Positions 11,511 to 22,298 of a stretch of 64,000 nt of DNA are shown here, piece by piece. The stretch's first letter is position 1. Every line of letters starts with the position of its first letter. This DNA comes from Erodium maritimum (Eukaryota; Streptophyta; Magnoliopsida; Geraniales; Geraniaceae). Location: assembly GCA_963921825.1 (NCBI GenBank), contig OY997594.1, positions 60,559,675-60,623,674 of the forward strand. The letters are read 5' to 3'. Below the pieces are notes generated by a model, which was not told the origin of the DNA, did not search any database, and saw only the letters and a program-made list of their open reading frames with translations. The translations under genes were made by a program, and so were the position numbers.

Positions 11511-12189
11511 TAGTTGACCACCTCGATCGAGCACCTACTACCGTCAGATGATTCCTATTTTGCATATGCATAGTATGTACAACATTATGTACCACATAGA
11601 CGGTTTTGATTACTTAATTTACGATGCAACGTTACTCATATTTAAGAAATTTTGTATCTTTACCCTTGATGTACATCTTACTGTTTTGATCTTATTATCA
11701 ACCATTTCTCCCACAGATTAAACAATTTTTTAGTAATTACTTGCATTCATTAATTATTTTAGGACGACACTAAGCTAATTAATATATATATTTTTTTTAA
11801 TTAAGTGAACCATAAATAATTAATAAATTGGTGATAGAGGCGAGAGATGTGTCACTACAAGGGAAAGTTTCATTCCCGACGCTGCTGAAATGGGTGTCAC
11901 CATATTTAAGATATTGGTGGAATTGGATTTAGTCGTTGTTGAGTATTCATCGAAATGAAACCCGCCATTGAGAAATTCGTGTATCCTTGTCTCAGTATTA
12001 TATAAATACAAACTATATAGCGCACAAGATAAAATTAACTTGCAATAAATAATTAGTAGACAGTAGCTACGTTCATACCAAAAGTCACAAAAACTCTTCA
12101 TTTAATTTAATTATGCCAAGCCATTTGTGCAATAAGTAGTGATATATATAAGAATTAAAACAAAAGAAACTAAAGAGAAACTTAAAAAT

Positions 12190-12212
12190 TGTATATATAT
12201 ATATATATATAT
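12190..12212. repeat. (TA)n microsatellite, left flank of the foldback
   Basis: An uninterrupted TA run directly abuts the left arm of the foldback. A matching run abuts the right arm at about 13836-13861, so the foldback appears to have inserted into a (TA)n tract. Confidence 0.85.
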
Positions 12213-12499
12213 AGGAGAACAATCAGGTGCGAACCATGAATTACGGTGTGAACATGCGAACTCAACCAGATTGCGCCATGTGTCGCGCTCAGAAAATGCC
12301 CCCTTTTTTGTTATAATCAAGTTTATTAATTCGATTTTTCCCGTTTCGTTTCAACTCCGATTTCATTTTTTCTTGCGCCAATATTCTTATTTTTTCAAGA
12401 GTTTTCTAACAAGTAGTGGATTGCATATATTTTGATGTGTTTTTGAATACATGTGTGGATGTGTGAATATGAGTGCGAAAAGTGTGATGTATTTTTGCA

Positions 12500-12690
12500 A
12501 ATTTAGTGTATATGGTTTGCGGATTTAGTGTATATGGTTTGCGGATTTAGTGGATATGGTTTGCGAATTTAGTGTGTTTTGCAAATTTAGTGTATATGGT
12601 TTGCGGATTTAGTGTATATGGTTTGCGGATTTAGTGTATATGTTTTGCGGATTTAGTCTATATGGTTTGCGAATTTAGTGTAATTTTCAC
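12500..12690. repeat. 22 bp minisatellite in left foldback arm
   Basis: About eight copies of TGTATATGGTTTGCGGATTT (with variants TTGCGAATTT, TTTTGCGGATTT). The inverse array is at about 13345-13550. Confidence 0.85.
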
Positions 12691-13344
12691 ACTTTTGTAT
12701 GCAATAACCTAACTTGAATTGATTGCTAGATACCATGTTACAGCTTGGATATTGTTGATATTGCTGATTTCAGCTTTAATTCATGTTTTTATGATGGTAG
12801 CTTGATACCATGTTACAAATTCATCTCTTGGAACTAAACCCAGTTTTAGTTTCTTCCTAAAGTAGCTTCTTTTGGAGTCTTGGATTTGCTTTATATTTGT
12901 GTTTTGAAGACTAGAGTCTTTTGGTACTGATTCAATTCACAAATATGACTATGGAGGAGTCTGTGGGGTTGCTGAAAGTAGTTGTTTTCCAAGAAAAAAG
13001 GCTTGCTATTAGAGATTTCAAGAGCAGTGATCCTTATTATTAGCAGTTATAGTATAGTTATTGTAAGTTATAATTGTAGTTATGATGTAGTTATGTTGAA
13101 GCATTGTATAACTGCTAATTTATATAAATATACATCCTCTGTGTCATTATATGACAAGGGATTACACTACATTATATCATCTAACACTTACGTTGTACTC
13201 AAGTTGGACAACCAAGTAAGTAACTTCTTCTCTGGATTATTGATTTAGACTCCATATCCCATTTTTGCCTATTATTGCTCAATCTATAATGTTGGATACA
13301 TTCAGGTGGCCAAGACCAAGGTTATTGCATACAAAAGTGTGAAA

Positions 13345-13550
13345 ATTACACTAAATTCGCAAACCATATACACTAAATCCGCAAAACATATACACTAAAT
13401 CTGCAAACCATATACACTAAATCCGCAAACCATATACACTAAATTTGCAAAACACACTAAATTCGCAAACCATATACACTAAATCCGCAAAACATATACA
13501 CTAAATCCGCAAACCATATACACTAAATCCGCAAACCATATACACTGAAT
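13345..13550. repeat. 22 bp minisatellite in right foldback arm (inverted)
   Basis: About nine copies of AAATCCGCAAACCATATACA, the reverse complement of the left-arm array, with matching variants. Confidence 0.85.
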
Positions 13551-13896
13551 TTGCAAAAACACATCACACTTTTCGCACTCATATTCACACATCCACACAT
13601 GTATTCAAAAACACATCAAAATATATGCAATCCACTACTTGTTAGAAAGCTCTTGAAAAAATAAGAATATTGGCGCAAAAAAAAATTAAATCGGAGTTGA
13701 AACGAAGCGGGAAAAATTAAATTAATGAGCTTGGTGGGAAAAAAAAGATGAGCATTTCTAAGCGCGACACGCGTCATGTTGTTGTTGAGTTCGCAAGTTC
13801 GCATTTTAAGAGGGGTTCGCACGTGAAAGCCTCCCTATATATATATATATATATATATATATTTTCTTTCTAAACAACCATACATCACAAAGATTC

Positions 13897-13955
13897 AACA
13901 GCCGAGTTGGTAAGGGCTTACCACTTTGACCATGCGGTCTTGGGTTAGAGTCACG
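13897..13955 (+). other. tRNA-promoter-like segment (possible SINE fragment)
   Basis: AGCCGAGTTGGTAAGG resembles a Pol III A box and GGGTTAGAGTC, some 35 bases later, a B box with one mismatch to GGTTCGAGTC. No closed tRNA cloverleaf could be drawn, so this is likelier the head of a tRNA-derived SINE or a relic than a working tRNA. It lies between the foldback and the right subterminal repeats of the CACTA element. Confidence 0.35.
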
Positions 13956-13984
13956 CAAGGCACATAAGTGTCATCTACTCCTCT

Positions 13985-14238
13985 TGAGTGATCGGGCTTT
14001 GACGCGGGCTTGGGTGACGGATCCATCAGATTGTATCCGTCAGCCAAGCTACAACTTGGGTGACGGATCCATCAGATTGTATCTGTCAGCCAAATTACAA
14101 CTTGGGTGATGGATATCTTGATCCGTTGGTCAAAATCTTGGCCGACGGATACATCCGTCAGCCAAGAACCTATCCGACGGATATGTTAACCTAGGTGACG
14201 GATCCAATCCGTCAGCCAAGTAGTTATCAGCATTAGTG
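13985..14238. repeat. CACTA subterminal repeat array, right
   Basis: Copies of CTTGGGTGACGGATCCA and TCCGTCAGCCAAG alternate up to the terminal TAGTG at 14238, mirroring the left-end array. Confidence 0.7.
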
Positions 14239-14241
14239 ATA

Positions 14242-15425
14242 TGACCAATCCTACCACAATTGAAGTAGAAGGCAGGAAGTTTGGCATACGTTAAGGTAAC
14301 CCGGACCGAGTCTTGATACTCTCGGAACCGCATGATCATGGTTCATCGGAGAGGCCAATGAACGTCCATCCAAAAAAGAACCCTCACCATACCACCCCAG
14401 CACCGGCCCCAATGATCACACGGAGTTTCCACATGCTCTCCCAGGGTTGCCCCTTTGATCTCCCCGATAGTCCTTGTTCGGACGTAGGGCAGTATCCCCC
14501 TAACGTACACCCATAGTTAGATGTGATCAAGGCGAGGCAGGTATTGGGACATTGGATCCTCGATCTCCCCGAGTAGGAGAAGTGGTCGTGGAAGCACCAC
14601 GGTTTATTTTGGCATACCCAAACCCGGGCCTCCAGGGACACAAAGTAGAAGGCAAACGTCCCTGGTTTGAGGTCCTTGACCGCCACCCCGACTCCGGCTC
14701 ACCCCCATGCTCGGGTGATAATGGATAGAAACACGTCCTTATAGGGATGATTGGGAGAGGCCAATCGGCCCACCATGCTGAAGCGAAGACGCGTCAGAAT
14801 TTAGGGATTCGGTGGGGTGTAGGGCACCACGAACTCCATCGCCTCTTCCTCGATGAGGCATCAGGCCGAAAAGTTGGCTTGAAGGTCTCCCAATGGTGCC
14901 CGTGGAGCAGAAGGAGCCAGAACACTAGGTTGGGATAGCATCGGTAGATCATTGGTTGGGAGGCCGGAACCCTAGTAGGGGGAGACGTCACCAACATCGG
15001 GACAAGAAACTTCGATAAAGGTAAGAGGACCGGTGGTGTTGAATGTATCACCTTGGTTGATCGACCCCTCTTAGGCTTGGTCGGTGGAGCCAGCGGTGTG
15101 ATCTTCCCTGACGAGAAGACCACCATAGGAGGAATCCGAGTTGAAAGCGGTTGCACGAAAGCTGAGGAGGGGAGCGACTGCATCGCCGAGAGAGGAACTT
15201 CCACAAGAGGGGACGTTGGTCGCCTCTTGCTTCTCTCTTTCACCGGTTTGACGGAACCCTTGATGGGTTTTGGAGGCATAAAGAGTAATGAAGGGGTAGG
15301 AGAACCACCTGAGGAGATGGACACCTCAGTGGCAAGTAGCGGCGACACGGTAGACGAGGACGGCGGTGACATGACTACAGAAGGGGATAGAGCTTTCTCT
15401 TTAGGGTTTAGCATCTACGTGCAGT
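14242..15425 (-). pseudogene. LINE ORF1 N-terminal and zinc-knuckle part (right half of a split LINE)
   Basis: On the minus strand, from about 15414, a Pro/Ser/Lys-rich N-terminus is followed by a segment with LKPGTFAFYF and NKPWCFHDHF (about 14670-14590), the signature of the DUF4283 domain found in plant LINE ORF1 proteins. Next comes VRVTLTYAKLPAFYFNCGRIGH (about 14315-14250), a CCHC zinc-knuckle start. The CACTA element interrupts the knuckle; the remainder lies at 10285-11100. Frameshifts separate the blocks, so no intact protein is encoded. ORF1 proteins of this type bind RNA during retrotransposition. Confidence 0.72.
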
Positions 15426-16099
15426 ATAATCTCCACACATGTTGTTGTATATGAGTACGTTTGTTGTTGGGATCTTTTTTAGAGGTTCCAAATATTTAAA
15501 ATTGTTTTAGTATCTAGACATTGGAATTTGAATCTAGAATTCGAGCCTAGAATTATATTTTTTCATATTGTTCACATATTTCGCAAACTTTTAAGGATTT
15601 TTGTTTACTAAATGAATAATTAATATTATTTTGTCAAAATTATTAAATAATATAACAAAACACAAATCTAACAAGTAAAAGTGGTATAGGATATCGAATA
15701 GTAAATAATAACTCGCACCAATTCAAATTCAACACAAATACATGTTTAATTACTATTTCATTTCACAGTATTACATAAAATGCAACAATAGTTTATAAAA
15801 TTAAACCATAATACTTTTGCAATAGCAGACAACATGTTGAATAGTTAATATAATTATCAACATATTTGAAAATTTGTGATATTTAGATACGAAATATCCT
15901 GCTAATCGAAATCAGATTGTTTTTCATGATCCCGAAATATATTATATCAGTTCGTTGCATGAGCCATCTATGTATCGCTGACACCCTGGAGGAAGATTAT
16001 AAGGTAGAGGAGATGAGGAAGGTTTATTAGGTGGAGGATATGTAGGAGGGTTATTAGGTGGAGTAGATAAGAGAGGGTTATTGGGTAAGAGGAGCTAGA
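15426..16099. other. AT-rich intergenic DNA
   Basis: No coding signature, inverted ends or RNA gene recognised. A purine-rich stretch with repeats of GAGGA..GGTTATTAGGTGGA lies at about 15990-16085, just before the Harbinger-like relic. Confidence 0.5.
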
Positions 16100-16717
16100 A
16101 GCAGTGTAAAGACCACTGGGGTCAAGTGAATCCTAAAGTGATAAAGTTCCAGGGGTACTATGTACGGTGTATGAATGACCACAAGAGCGGCCATTCCGAT
16201 GATGAAGTCACGACATTGGCCGAGAAAATGTACTTGAAGAAAGAAAAGACTTCATTTGTGTGGAAACGTTGGTGGAGGCTCGTCAGAGGCGAGCACAAGT
16301 GGACGGCTAAAATTTTTACCGTCGACACAGACGAGGGTGAAGGCGAAGGCACACCGACGAGTAATTTCGAGCCATCTACCGACTCGGGCAAGCGCACTCG
16401 TGAAGATACGCCTGGGGAGGACAGTGAGCGCACCATGGGAATGTCCGACTACTCACCGGTGTACAAGCGGCCTATGGGTCGGAAGGCGGAAAAAGCTGCG
16501 AAGCTCAAAGGTAAAGACATTGTAGCAACCAAGAAGGAGCTTGTTGAGCGTGTTGAGACGGATCATTTAGCTGCGAAGGAAGCAAACCAAGCGAAGCTGA
16601 AATCATGGCCTTCGATCGATGGGTGCAAGAGGACGCCAAGGACAAGTCGGCCATGACTGCCCCTGAGCTTGAGGCCCACTTTGCGACCCTTGCGATGTTG
16701 CGCAATTTGATGTTGTA
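16100..16717 (+). pseudogene. Harbinger-associated ORF1-like relic, C-terminal part (NAM-associated domain)
   Basis: The frame encodes HWGQVNPKVIKFQGYY, a Trp/Lys-rich FVWKRWWRLVRGEHKW block, an acidic spacer and YKRPMGRKAEKAAK, then, after a one-base frameshift near 16600, MAFDRWVQEDAKDK and a stop at 16715. The RP-x-GRK-x-x-K motif with this order is typical of the NAM-associated C-terminal domain found in plant proteins linked to PIF/Harbinger ORF1 (Myb/SANT DNA-binding partner). The expected N-terminal Myb part is missing on the left. Role in life would be helping the transposase bind DNA; this copy is broken. Confidence 0.6.
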
Positions 16718-16862
16718 GTGCCCAATGTTATCTGCTTGTTTCCCCAATGTTATTTTTTTCATTAATGAATTGTAGCCCTTCCTATGCCTTGATTTGCGAG
16801 AAATTATTGCAAAGAACATGCAAAATGTCCAAAATGACCTTTAGTGGCCGGCGGTTTTGTGG

Positions 16863-17288
16863 CTATAAATACCACCTCTTCCTTCAATTATTTTCACAAC
16901 TCTTCACTCCAATACCTCTCTTCCTCCACGAGCTCTTTTCCTTCAAACCCCTTGCTATCCTTATTTTCTTTTCCGAAGGGAAAATGGCCGACAACGCAGC
17001 AACCAACCCGTGGCGCCATGAGGAGGAGATGGCTTTGGTGCTATGTTGGTTACACGATGCCCGTCTGGGGCCAAACAATAGGTATTGGCCGGAAGTGTTC
17101 GCCAACTATGTCGGAAATGCACTGGTTGATGCCCCGCGGCACACACAGAAGTAGTGCAGGGACCATTAGCACATGCTCTCCCTGAAGATGCACCGTTTCA
17201 ATTTATGTTACCGTGAAGCATTGCTTGCTCGCCTTCTGGGATAAACCGAAGCTTTTCTTCAAACTACAGTGGCGGACCGGTATCATGC
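16863..17288 (+). pseudogene. Second Harbinger ORF1-like relic, promoter and N-terminal part
   Basis: A TATA-like CTATAAATACC at 16863-16873 is followed, about 110 bases later, by ATG 16984 and a frame encoding NPWRHEEEMALVLCWLHDA and RYWPEVFANYV, resembling a Trp-based Myb/SANT helix set. A stop follows at 17152 and more later. It is interrupted at 17289 by a hAT element and appears to resume at 18241 with VKDHPKF-like coding to a stop near 18326. The head-to-tail order (C-terminal piece first, N-terminal piece second) indicates two separate copies or a rearrangement. Assignment to Harbinger ORF1 is tentative. Confidence 0.4.
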
Positions 17289-17296
17289 CCAACATG

Positions 17297-18232
17297 TAGG
17301 GGTGAGCATCGGCCGGTACTCGCCCAAAATCCCAAACCCATTACCCAAACCGCTTTTCCCGGTTATATAAAACCTGTACCCATCCCCATCACCGGTCGCT
17401 AAAGGGAAGGCCGATAACCGCCCGACCTCACTACCGGCCGGGGACGGTTATAACCAACCAACCCAGGCCCAATGGGCTTCTTATTGGGCCTACTGAAATA
17501 AACATTCAAAAACTTCCTATGCAACATGTTCCCTTCAAAACAGTACACTTCAGTGCTCTATTTGCACTTCAAAAATGATTAAGGATTTTATGAAGGAAGA
17601 TCCTAACTCATTTAATTTAAATCGATCATCACCAAATTATTAGAAGGAAATACACAGATGCAAGTAACCAGACAAAAACTGTTTATGCAACATGTTCCCT
17701 TCAAACATATTTCAAAGTCATTTCTTAATTGACCAACAGTAAATAGTATTTGAATGTGAAATACAGCCCCATATCACATGCTCCTATATACTTGTAGAGG
17801 CATACATAATTTTTAGTCTAAAAATATCTCAACTAATTGTAAATCGCTAGAGACATGTTCCCAAGAAATGCAAACAAGTAAATAACATCAAAAAATAGTT
17901 TCCTCGTGCTGGTTTCACTTCAAACACAACTCAAGGGATTAAAAGGCTCTATCTTACAAGTTTTAATTGACCAGCTTATTTGAACGAGGAATAACATGAA
18001 TGCAAACACTTCAATTCGCGAGTGAGCCTCAGCCCAGCACTTGCTACAGTGCCGGACGATTCGGGTATAGCCGATTTTCTTGTAAGAAAATTGGTCAAAC
18101 CCGTTGACCACGCCGGTTCAGCTATTTTCAATCCGTGCCCACCCGTGGTAAGGTCGGTTCCGGGTTTTTCGGTGACGGGGACGGCCGGGGATGGTCGGTT
18201 TACGGTGATGGTCGGATTTTTGCTCAGCCCTA
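17297..18232. mobile_element. Non-autonomous hAT transposon
   Basis: Ends are TAGGGGTGAGCATC and, inverted, TAGGGCTGAGCAAAA, the usual plant hAT terminus. A perfect 8 bp target-site duplication, CCAACATG, lies at 17289-17296 and 18233-18240, as expected for hAT. Both ends carry GC-rich subterminal copies of motifs such as CCGGT/ACCGG and GACGGGGACGG. The interior (about 17500-18000) is AT-rich and holds no transposase. Length 936 bp. Confidence 0.88.
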
Positions 18233-18240
18233 CCAACATG

Positions 18241-19369
18241 GCCACCACTTCACGAAGTTCTCGTTTTAGGAGATCGTTAAAGACCACCCGAAGTTCCTCC
18301 AGTACGTTCATGAACTGTAAATCGTGAACATGCTAAGTTGGTTTTCCCGTTTCGGTGATAATAACGTGTACTTTTCTGTTCACGAGCTTTCGAGTTTTTT
18401 TGTGTTATTTTCTTCTTGTTTTCAACAAAAAAAAATATGTTTTTAATTATTATTTTAATTTCACCGCTGACGGCTCCCTGTCGGTAAAAAATCGTTCACT
18501 GCAGATTGCTGGCGTTTCCCGCACACGATTAACTAACGGCGATTAAAAAAATATTATTTTAGTACTCACCGCCAACATCTTTCCGGCAATACTGACGGTA
18601 AACATCGCAGATACTCTTACATACAAATATCTGTTAACTCTGTACCGCCAACCAACCGAAACAAATAAGCATGCTAAAAACAGTAGCTATATTATAACAT
18701 TAATAATTAGGCCTAGGTCGAAGGACATAGGTTTCCCCTCCCAAATAATATCTCCACCTCACAAAATAAAGCAATTATTAAAGATCATAATTAGACAAAT
18801 AATGAAAATAAATATTGAGTTGGACAGGACAAGCTACCCTAAATCATGCCTGTTTTTCCTGGCCCCTTTTTCCCAGGAAACAAACACAAATAAATTACAG
18901 TTGAAACTTGAAAGAAAGAGTCATGCTGAAACGGCGTCGTATAGAAGATGAGGGTTGGGCAATAAATAAGAATAAATAAATAGAGGAGGAGGAGACCAGC
19001 ATAGCAAATCATGAAAGCCTGCCTGCATGACTTCAATAATTGCAATGATCCCAAAAGCATGACACATTCTGACCCTTCCTCTCTTTATATCTCTCTACAA
19101 CTACAACACAATCTTTTCTCCAATACCCCTCACTCTAACTATTAATTACCCACCATATATACTCACTGTGCTCTACTCCTCCATTCCAAATGCTACAAAC
19201 CTTAGGTTTTGGACCACCACTACCTACCAAGTACCAACTACCAACACTCTACAATAATTATACAACCAATTACATTCTAACCATTTTCAAATCTATTTAT
19301 CTATATTTATACCGATCTAAATTTTATTAAAATTTATAAGAAACTGTTGTTTTTTCTCCCTCTCTCAGT
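18241..19369. other. Relic and intergenic DNA
   Basis: 18241-18326 appears to continue the interrupted Harbinger ORF1-like frame. After that I see AT-rich DNA with a diffuse GACGGC/GGCGGT-containing stretch near 18465-18660 that may be a decayed terminal repeat. No gene is supported. Confidence 0.4.
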
Positions 19370-20400
19370 GAAGTGCTCAGCTAGGGTTTCGATGCCGTCC
19401 TGCCGTGTCTCACCCTAGCCCAGCCTCCACCCCACCCGACGTAGTTTCGGTCCCTCCCGGCGTAGTCTCGGTCCCTCGTCCTGGCTGTCATGCTGCTCTC
19501 CTAGTTCTTTTGTCTCTTCTGTTGTTGGTAGGCCAGGTTTAGAGGATCTCCCTTCTCTGCGAGGCAACCTACCTTGGTCCTCTTCGTCGGCGATTCTTCC
19601 TTCTCCTCCGGCACTATATTTGCACCCGTCATTGAAGCAGCCAGCGTTGTCCCTACCTCCTTGGCCTCTGCCGATAGTACGACCCACGCGGCATCCTTTG
19701 GTTGCGTCCTCCTCAAGCAACGCCCTTTCCCTACCAAACCCTAGGCCGCCGGCCCCCTAAATTTGCCAAGACTTTGCTCTGACTCTTCCTCCCCTGGGCG
19801 ACACACTTTCTAGGGTTGCGCCTTCACCATGTGCTGCTGCGACCCGGGCCCTAGTTCCTCCTCTCACTGGCGGAGCGGGCTCTAGGGTTGCCTCCTCTTC
19901 ACGGCGCGAGGCTCTTCTCCCTACAGCTGCGTTATTTAAGGTTGTGACCAACGCCAGCCGACGTGCCTCAACAGCGGCTCTCGCAACTCCGGGAGGGATG
20001 TTAATGGACCGATCAAGGCACTTTGATCAGGACGAGCTCTCCAGTTTAGGAAAGGGCGGGGAAACAACCCCGCCGGGAGGAATGAAAAGACGACAGAGTA
20101 TCGGGGAGTGGCCCTGGGAGGGGTCCCATGACAATGCTTTGCCTCCCACCATCACCGTTGTTGAGATCTCTGATTTCCGGCACCCCCTTCCCCCTTCATA
20201 TTTTGTCCTTGCCTATACGACATCGTAGCTCAGTGCTACCTGGCTCATCCAATACTGTCACTAACAGTTATAATATGAAAAGAACTACAACACCATTGTG
20301 TCTTTTGACTGTTCTTCGTGGTCAGAGATTTATTCCTGATGAATGCAGATGTATTTGAATTTAAATTAATGAGTTTCACCTTTCACTCAAAAAGCAAAGA
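19370..20400 (+). mobile_element. LINE derivative (ORF1-only family), copy C
   Basis: Its start (CTAGGGTTTCG...CCTGCCG...CTCACCCTAGCCCAGCC) and its end (GTGGTCAGAGATTTATTCCTGATG, then CACCTTTCACTCAAAAAG) match the neighbouring copy at 20528-21399. The middle encodes fragments such as GMKRRQSIGEWPWEGSHDNA, equivalent to the end of ORF1 in the other copies. There is no ORF2. Stops break every frame. I did not find a convincing target-site duplication, so the exact limits are uncertain. Confidence 0.55.
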
Positions 20401-20527
20401 AAATATTGTCTTTATTTTTAAAGAGCAAGGAATTTAATTTTTAAAATAATACATATTAAATTCATATTCTGTATAGTGAAATTTAATTAATTTCAAAAAT
20501 AAAAATTATTTAAACGGATTAATAATT

Positions 20528-21399
20528 AAATCCAATGGAGAAGAGCTCTACTAGGGTTTCGGCGTCGCCTTGCCGCGCCTCACCCTAGCCCAGCCGCCAC
20601 CCCTCCCAGCGTAGTTTCGATCCCTCGTCTCCGCTGTCATGACGTTCTCCCCGCTCCTCTTCCTCTTTTGTTGCTACTAGGCCGGGATTAGAGGATCTCC
20701 CTTGTCTGCGAGGTAACCTACCTTGGTCCTCTTCGTCGGTGATTCATCCTTCTCTTCATACACTACTTCCGCAGCAGCTACTGAAGCAGCCATCGCTGTC
20801 CCCACCTCCTTGGCCTCCACCGAGGCATACGAGGGAGAGGAGCAGCCAAGGCCAGGGTTGGAGCAAGGCATGGTGGAGGCATAACCCTAGGAGCCGTGCC
20901 GCCCGGGAGAGGAATAGCCAGAGCAAGGTTGTGGCAAATTTGGGCCGGCGAACTAGGGTTTGGAGGAAGGAGGGCGGGGAGGGAGTTACTGGGAGAAGAA
21001 GAAACCGAGGACATCAACCAACCGTCAAGCCACCTGAAGCGTCGACGTCCCCACAGCCGTCGCCGCCATGCCTACTGAACAGGAAATCGAGAATTTCTAT
21101 AGGGAGGGGAGCATTAGGGACTGGCCCTAGGAGGGGTCTCTAGACGATGCTTTGCCTACCACCATCACCATTACCATCGAGGTCTCTGATCTCCGGTACC
21201 CCGTTCCCCCCACCCATATTCTGTCCTTGCCCATGGGACACCAATTCAAAGCCGTCGAAGACGGTTTTACTGTGGAAAAAATAGCAAACGTTCTTAAACG
21301 TTCTTACCTTGTTCTACTTGGTCAGAGAGTATCTGATGCACTTTATTGTTATTACACAATTTGATTAATGTAATTTCACACTTTTCACTAAAAAAAATA
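20528..21399 (+). mobile_element. LINE derivative (ORF1-only family), copy D, with target-site duplication
   Basis: The 11-base GATTAATAATT occurs at 20517-20527 and 21400-21410, on either side of an element that begins AAATCCAATGGAGAAG and ends CACTAAAAAAAATA. Inside, the closing part of ORF1 and the 3' untranslated block (GAGGTCTCTGATCTCCGGTACC, GTCGAAGACGGTTTTACTGTG, GGTCAGAGAGTATCTGATGCA) align with the copies at 2389-4073 and 19370-20400. No ORF2 or DUF4283 block is present. Length 872 bp, so it is shorter than the 50702-52157 copy. Confidence 0.68.
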
Positions 21400-21410
21400 G
21401 ATTAATAATT

Positions 21411-22298
21411 TGGGCTAAAGGGATTTGAAGTCAAATATGAGGTTTAAATTTCGCCAAACCCTACACATTAGATATCTATCTCCCAACCCAATCAGATAAG
21501 AAACCTTTTTCTTAAGAATACCAATACATTGGTCGTCTATTTGTAAGTTGAACCATATCAATGACACCGTTTTGGTTTCCACCCCGCTTAGGATAATAAT
21601 TAGTCTCGCAAAAGCCGCTATGAAATTCCTCCACCTACCCACCGCTGCGCGCCACGTCAGCTGTCGACTCAGCGGTCCAAGTCAATGTGGTTATAAGATT
21701 TACGAGGTCGATATATATATATATAGAAAACTAAAAGACAACAAACATGGCTTACATTACGTGGGCCTCACCTGGCTGTCTTTTGATGATGTTTATTTTA
21801 ATACCGCGATTAAAATCTCACCCGTAGAACGACTCGTCGTATTTCATGAAATCGAGCATAGTGATGATGATTGATGAGGTGGTCCTCTTCTTATCTATCG
21901 GGAGAACAGCATGATAAAGAATGGTCGTCATGCCATCAACCAAATGTTTCTCCGAAAAAGTCAAGGGTGAATCATTCTGGATTTTCTCCTTATTATTTTA
22001 CAAGTAGCAAATGATGATGATTAATAATTAGATTAAATGCGGTAGAGGACAAAAACGGGATTAAAATAAATGTGTGTGTTGTCGATCTCGTGTGTGCAAT
22101 AAAATAGATTCACGTGCGTTTGTCAACAAGGATTTGTCGGTCAAATCTTTACCACACCAAACAAACCTCTAAAGCAATCACATAAAAAGGACTCGCCCCT
22201 CTCCTTTTATTTTCCATCTAAACCGGCTTTAATTTATTGCCCTCATAAGCTTCTCCGACCTCGTCTTCTTCTTCTCTTCTTCTTCATCGGACTAAGAA
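21411..22298. promoter_or_regulatory. Upstream region of the HD-Zip gene
   Basis: No transposon ends were recognised. A CT-rich leader (CTTCTTCTTCTCTTCTTCTTC) runs directly into the start codon at 22299. A (TA)n run lies at 21712-21724. No single TATA box can be chosen with confidence. The small open frame at 21548-21874 has no domain and was not annotated. Confidence 0.45.

Larger units (their letters stand above)
12211..13845. mobile_element. Foldback element with ~500 bp inverted arms and internal minisatellites
   Basis: The left arm (about 12211-12712) and right arm (about 13318-13845) are imperfect inverted copies over roughly 500 bases. Outer ends are ATAGGAGAACAATCAG and, inverted, ATAGGGAGGCTTTCACG; inner ends are GCAATAACCT and AGGTTATTGC. 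Each arm contains tandem copies of a roughly 22 bp unit, TGTATATGGTTTGCGGATTT. The spacer (12713-13317) has no gene; it contains an AT-rich stretch with small open frames lacking domains. Both outer ends touch (TA)n. Known plant elements that target TA microsatellites (rice Micron is one) offer a precedent, but I cannot assign a family. Confidence 0.75.
11104..14238. mobile_element. CACTA-type (En/Spm, CMC) non-autonomous transposon
   Basis: The left end is CACTACTACAGAAAA, a standard plant CACTA terminus; the right end, read inward, is CACTAATGCTG. A 3 bp duplication ATA lies at 11101-11103 and 14239-14241. Both ends carry subterminal repeats of a motif like CCGTCAGCCAAGTGA (about 11120-11500 and, inverted, 13985-14225), the expected binding-site arrays for a CACTA transposase. 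No transposase gene is present. The interior holds a large foldback structure (12211-13845) and a short tRNA-promoter-like segment. The element sits inside a LINE ORF1, whose zinc-knuckle coding sequence is interrupted at GH-I-T and resumes on the other side. Confidence 0.8.

Noticed and set aside
21548-21874. 108-codon frame upstream of the HD-Zip gene
   Set aside because: No domain, crosses a (TA)n run, no promoter or splice support.
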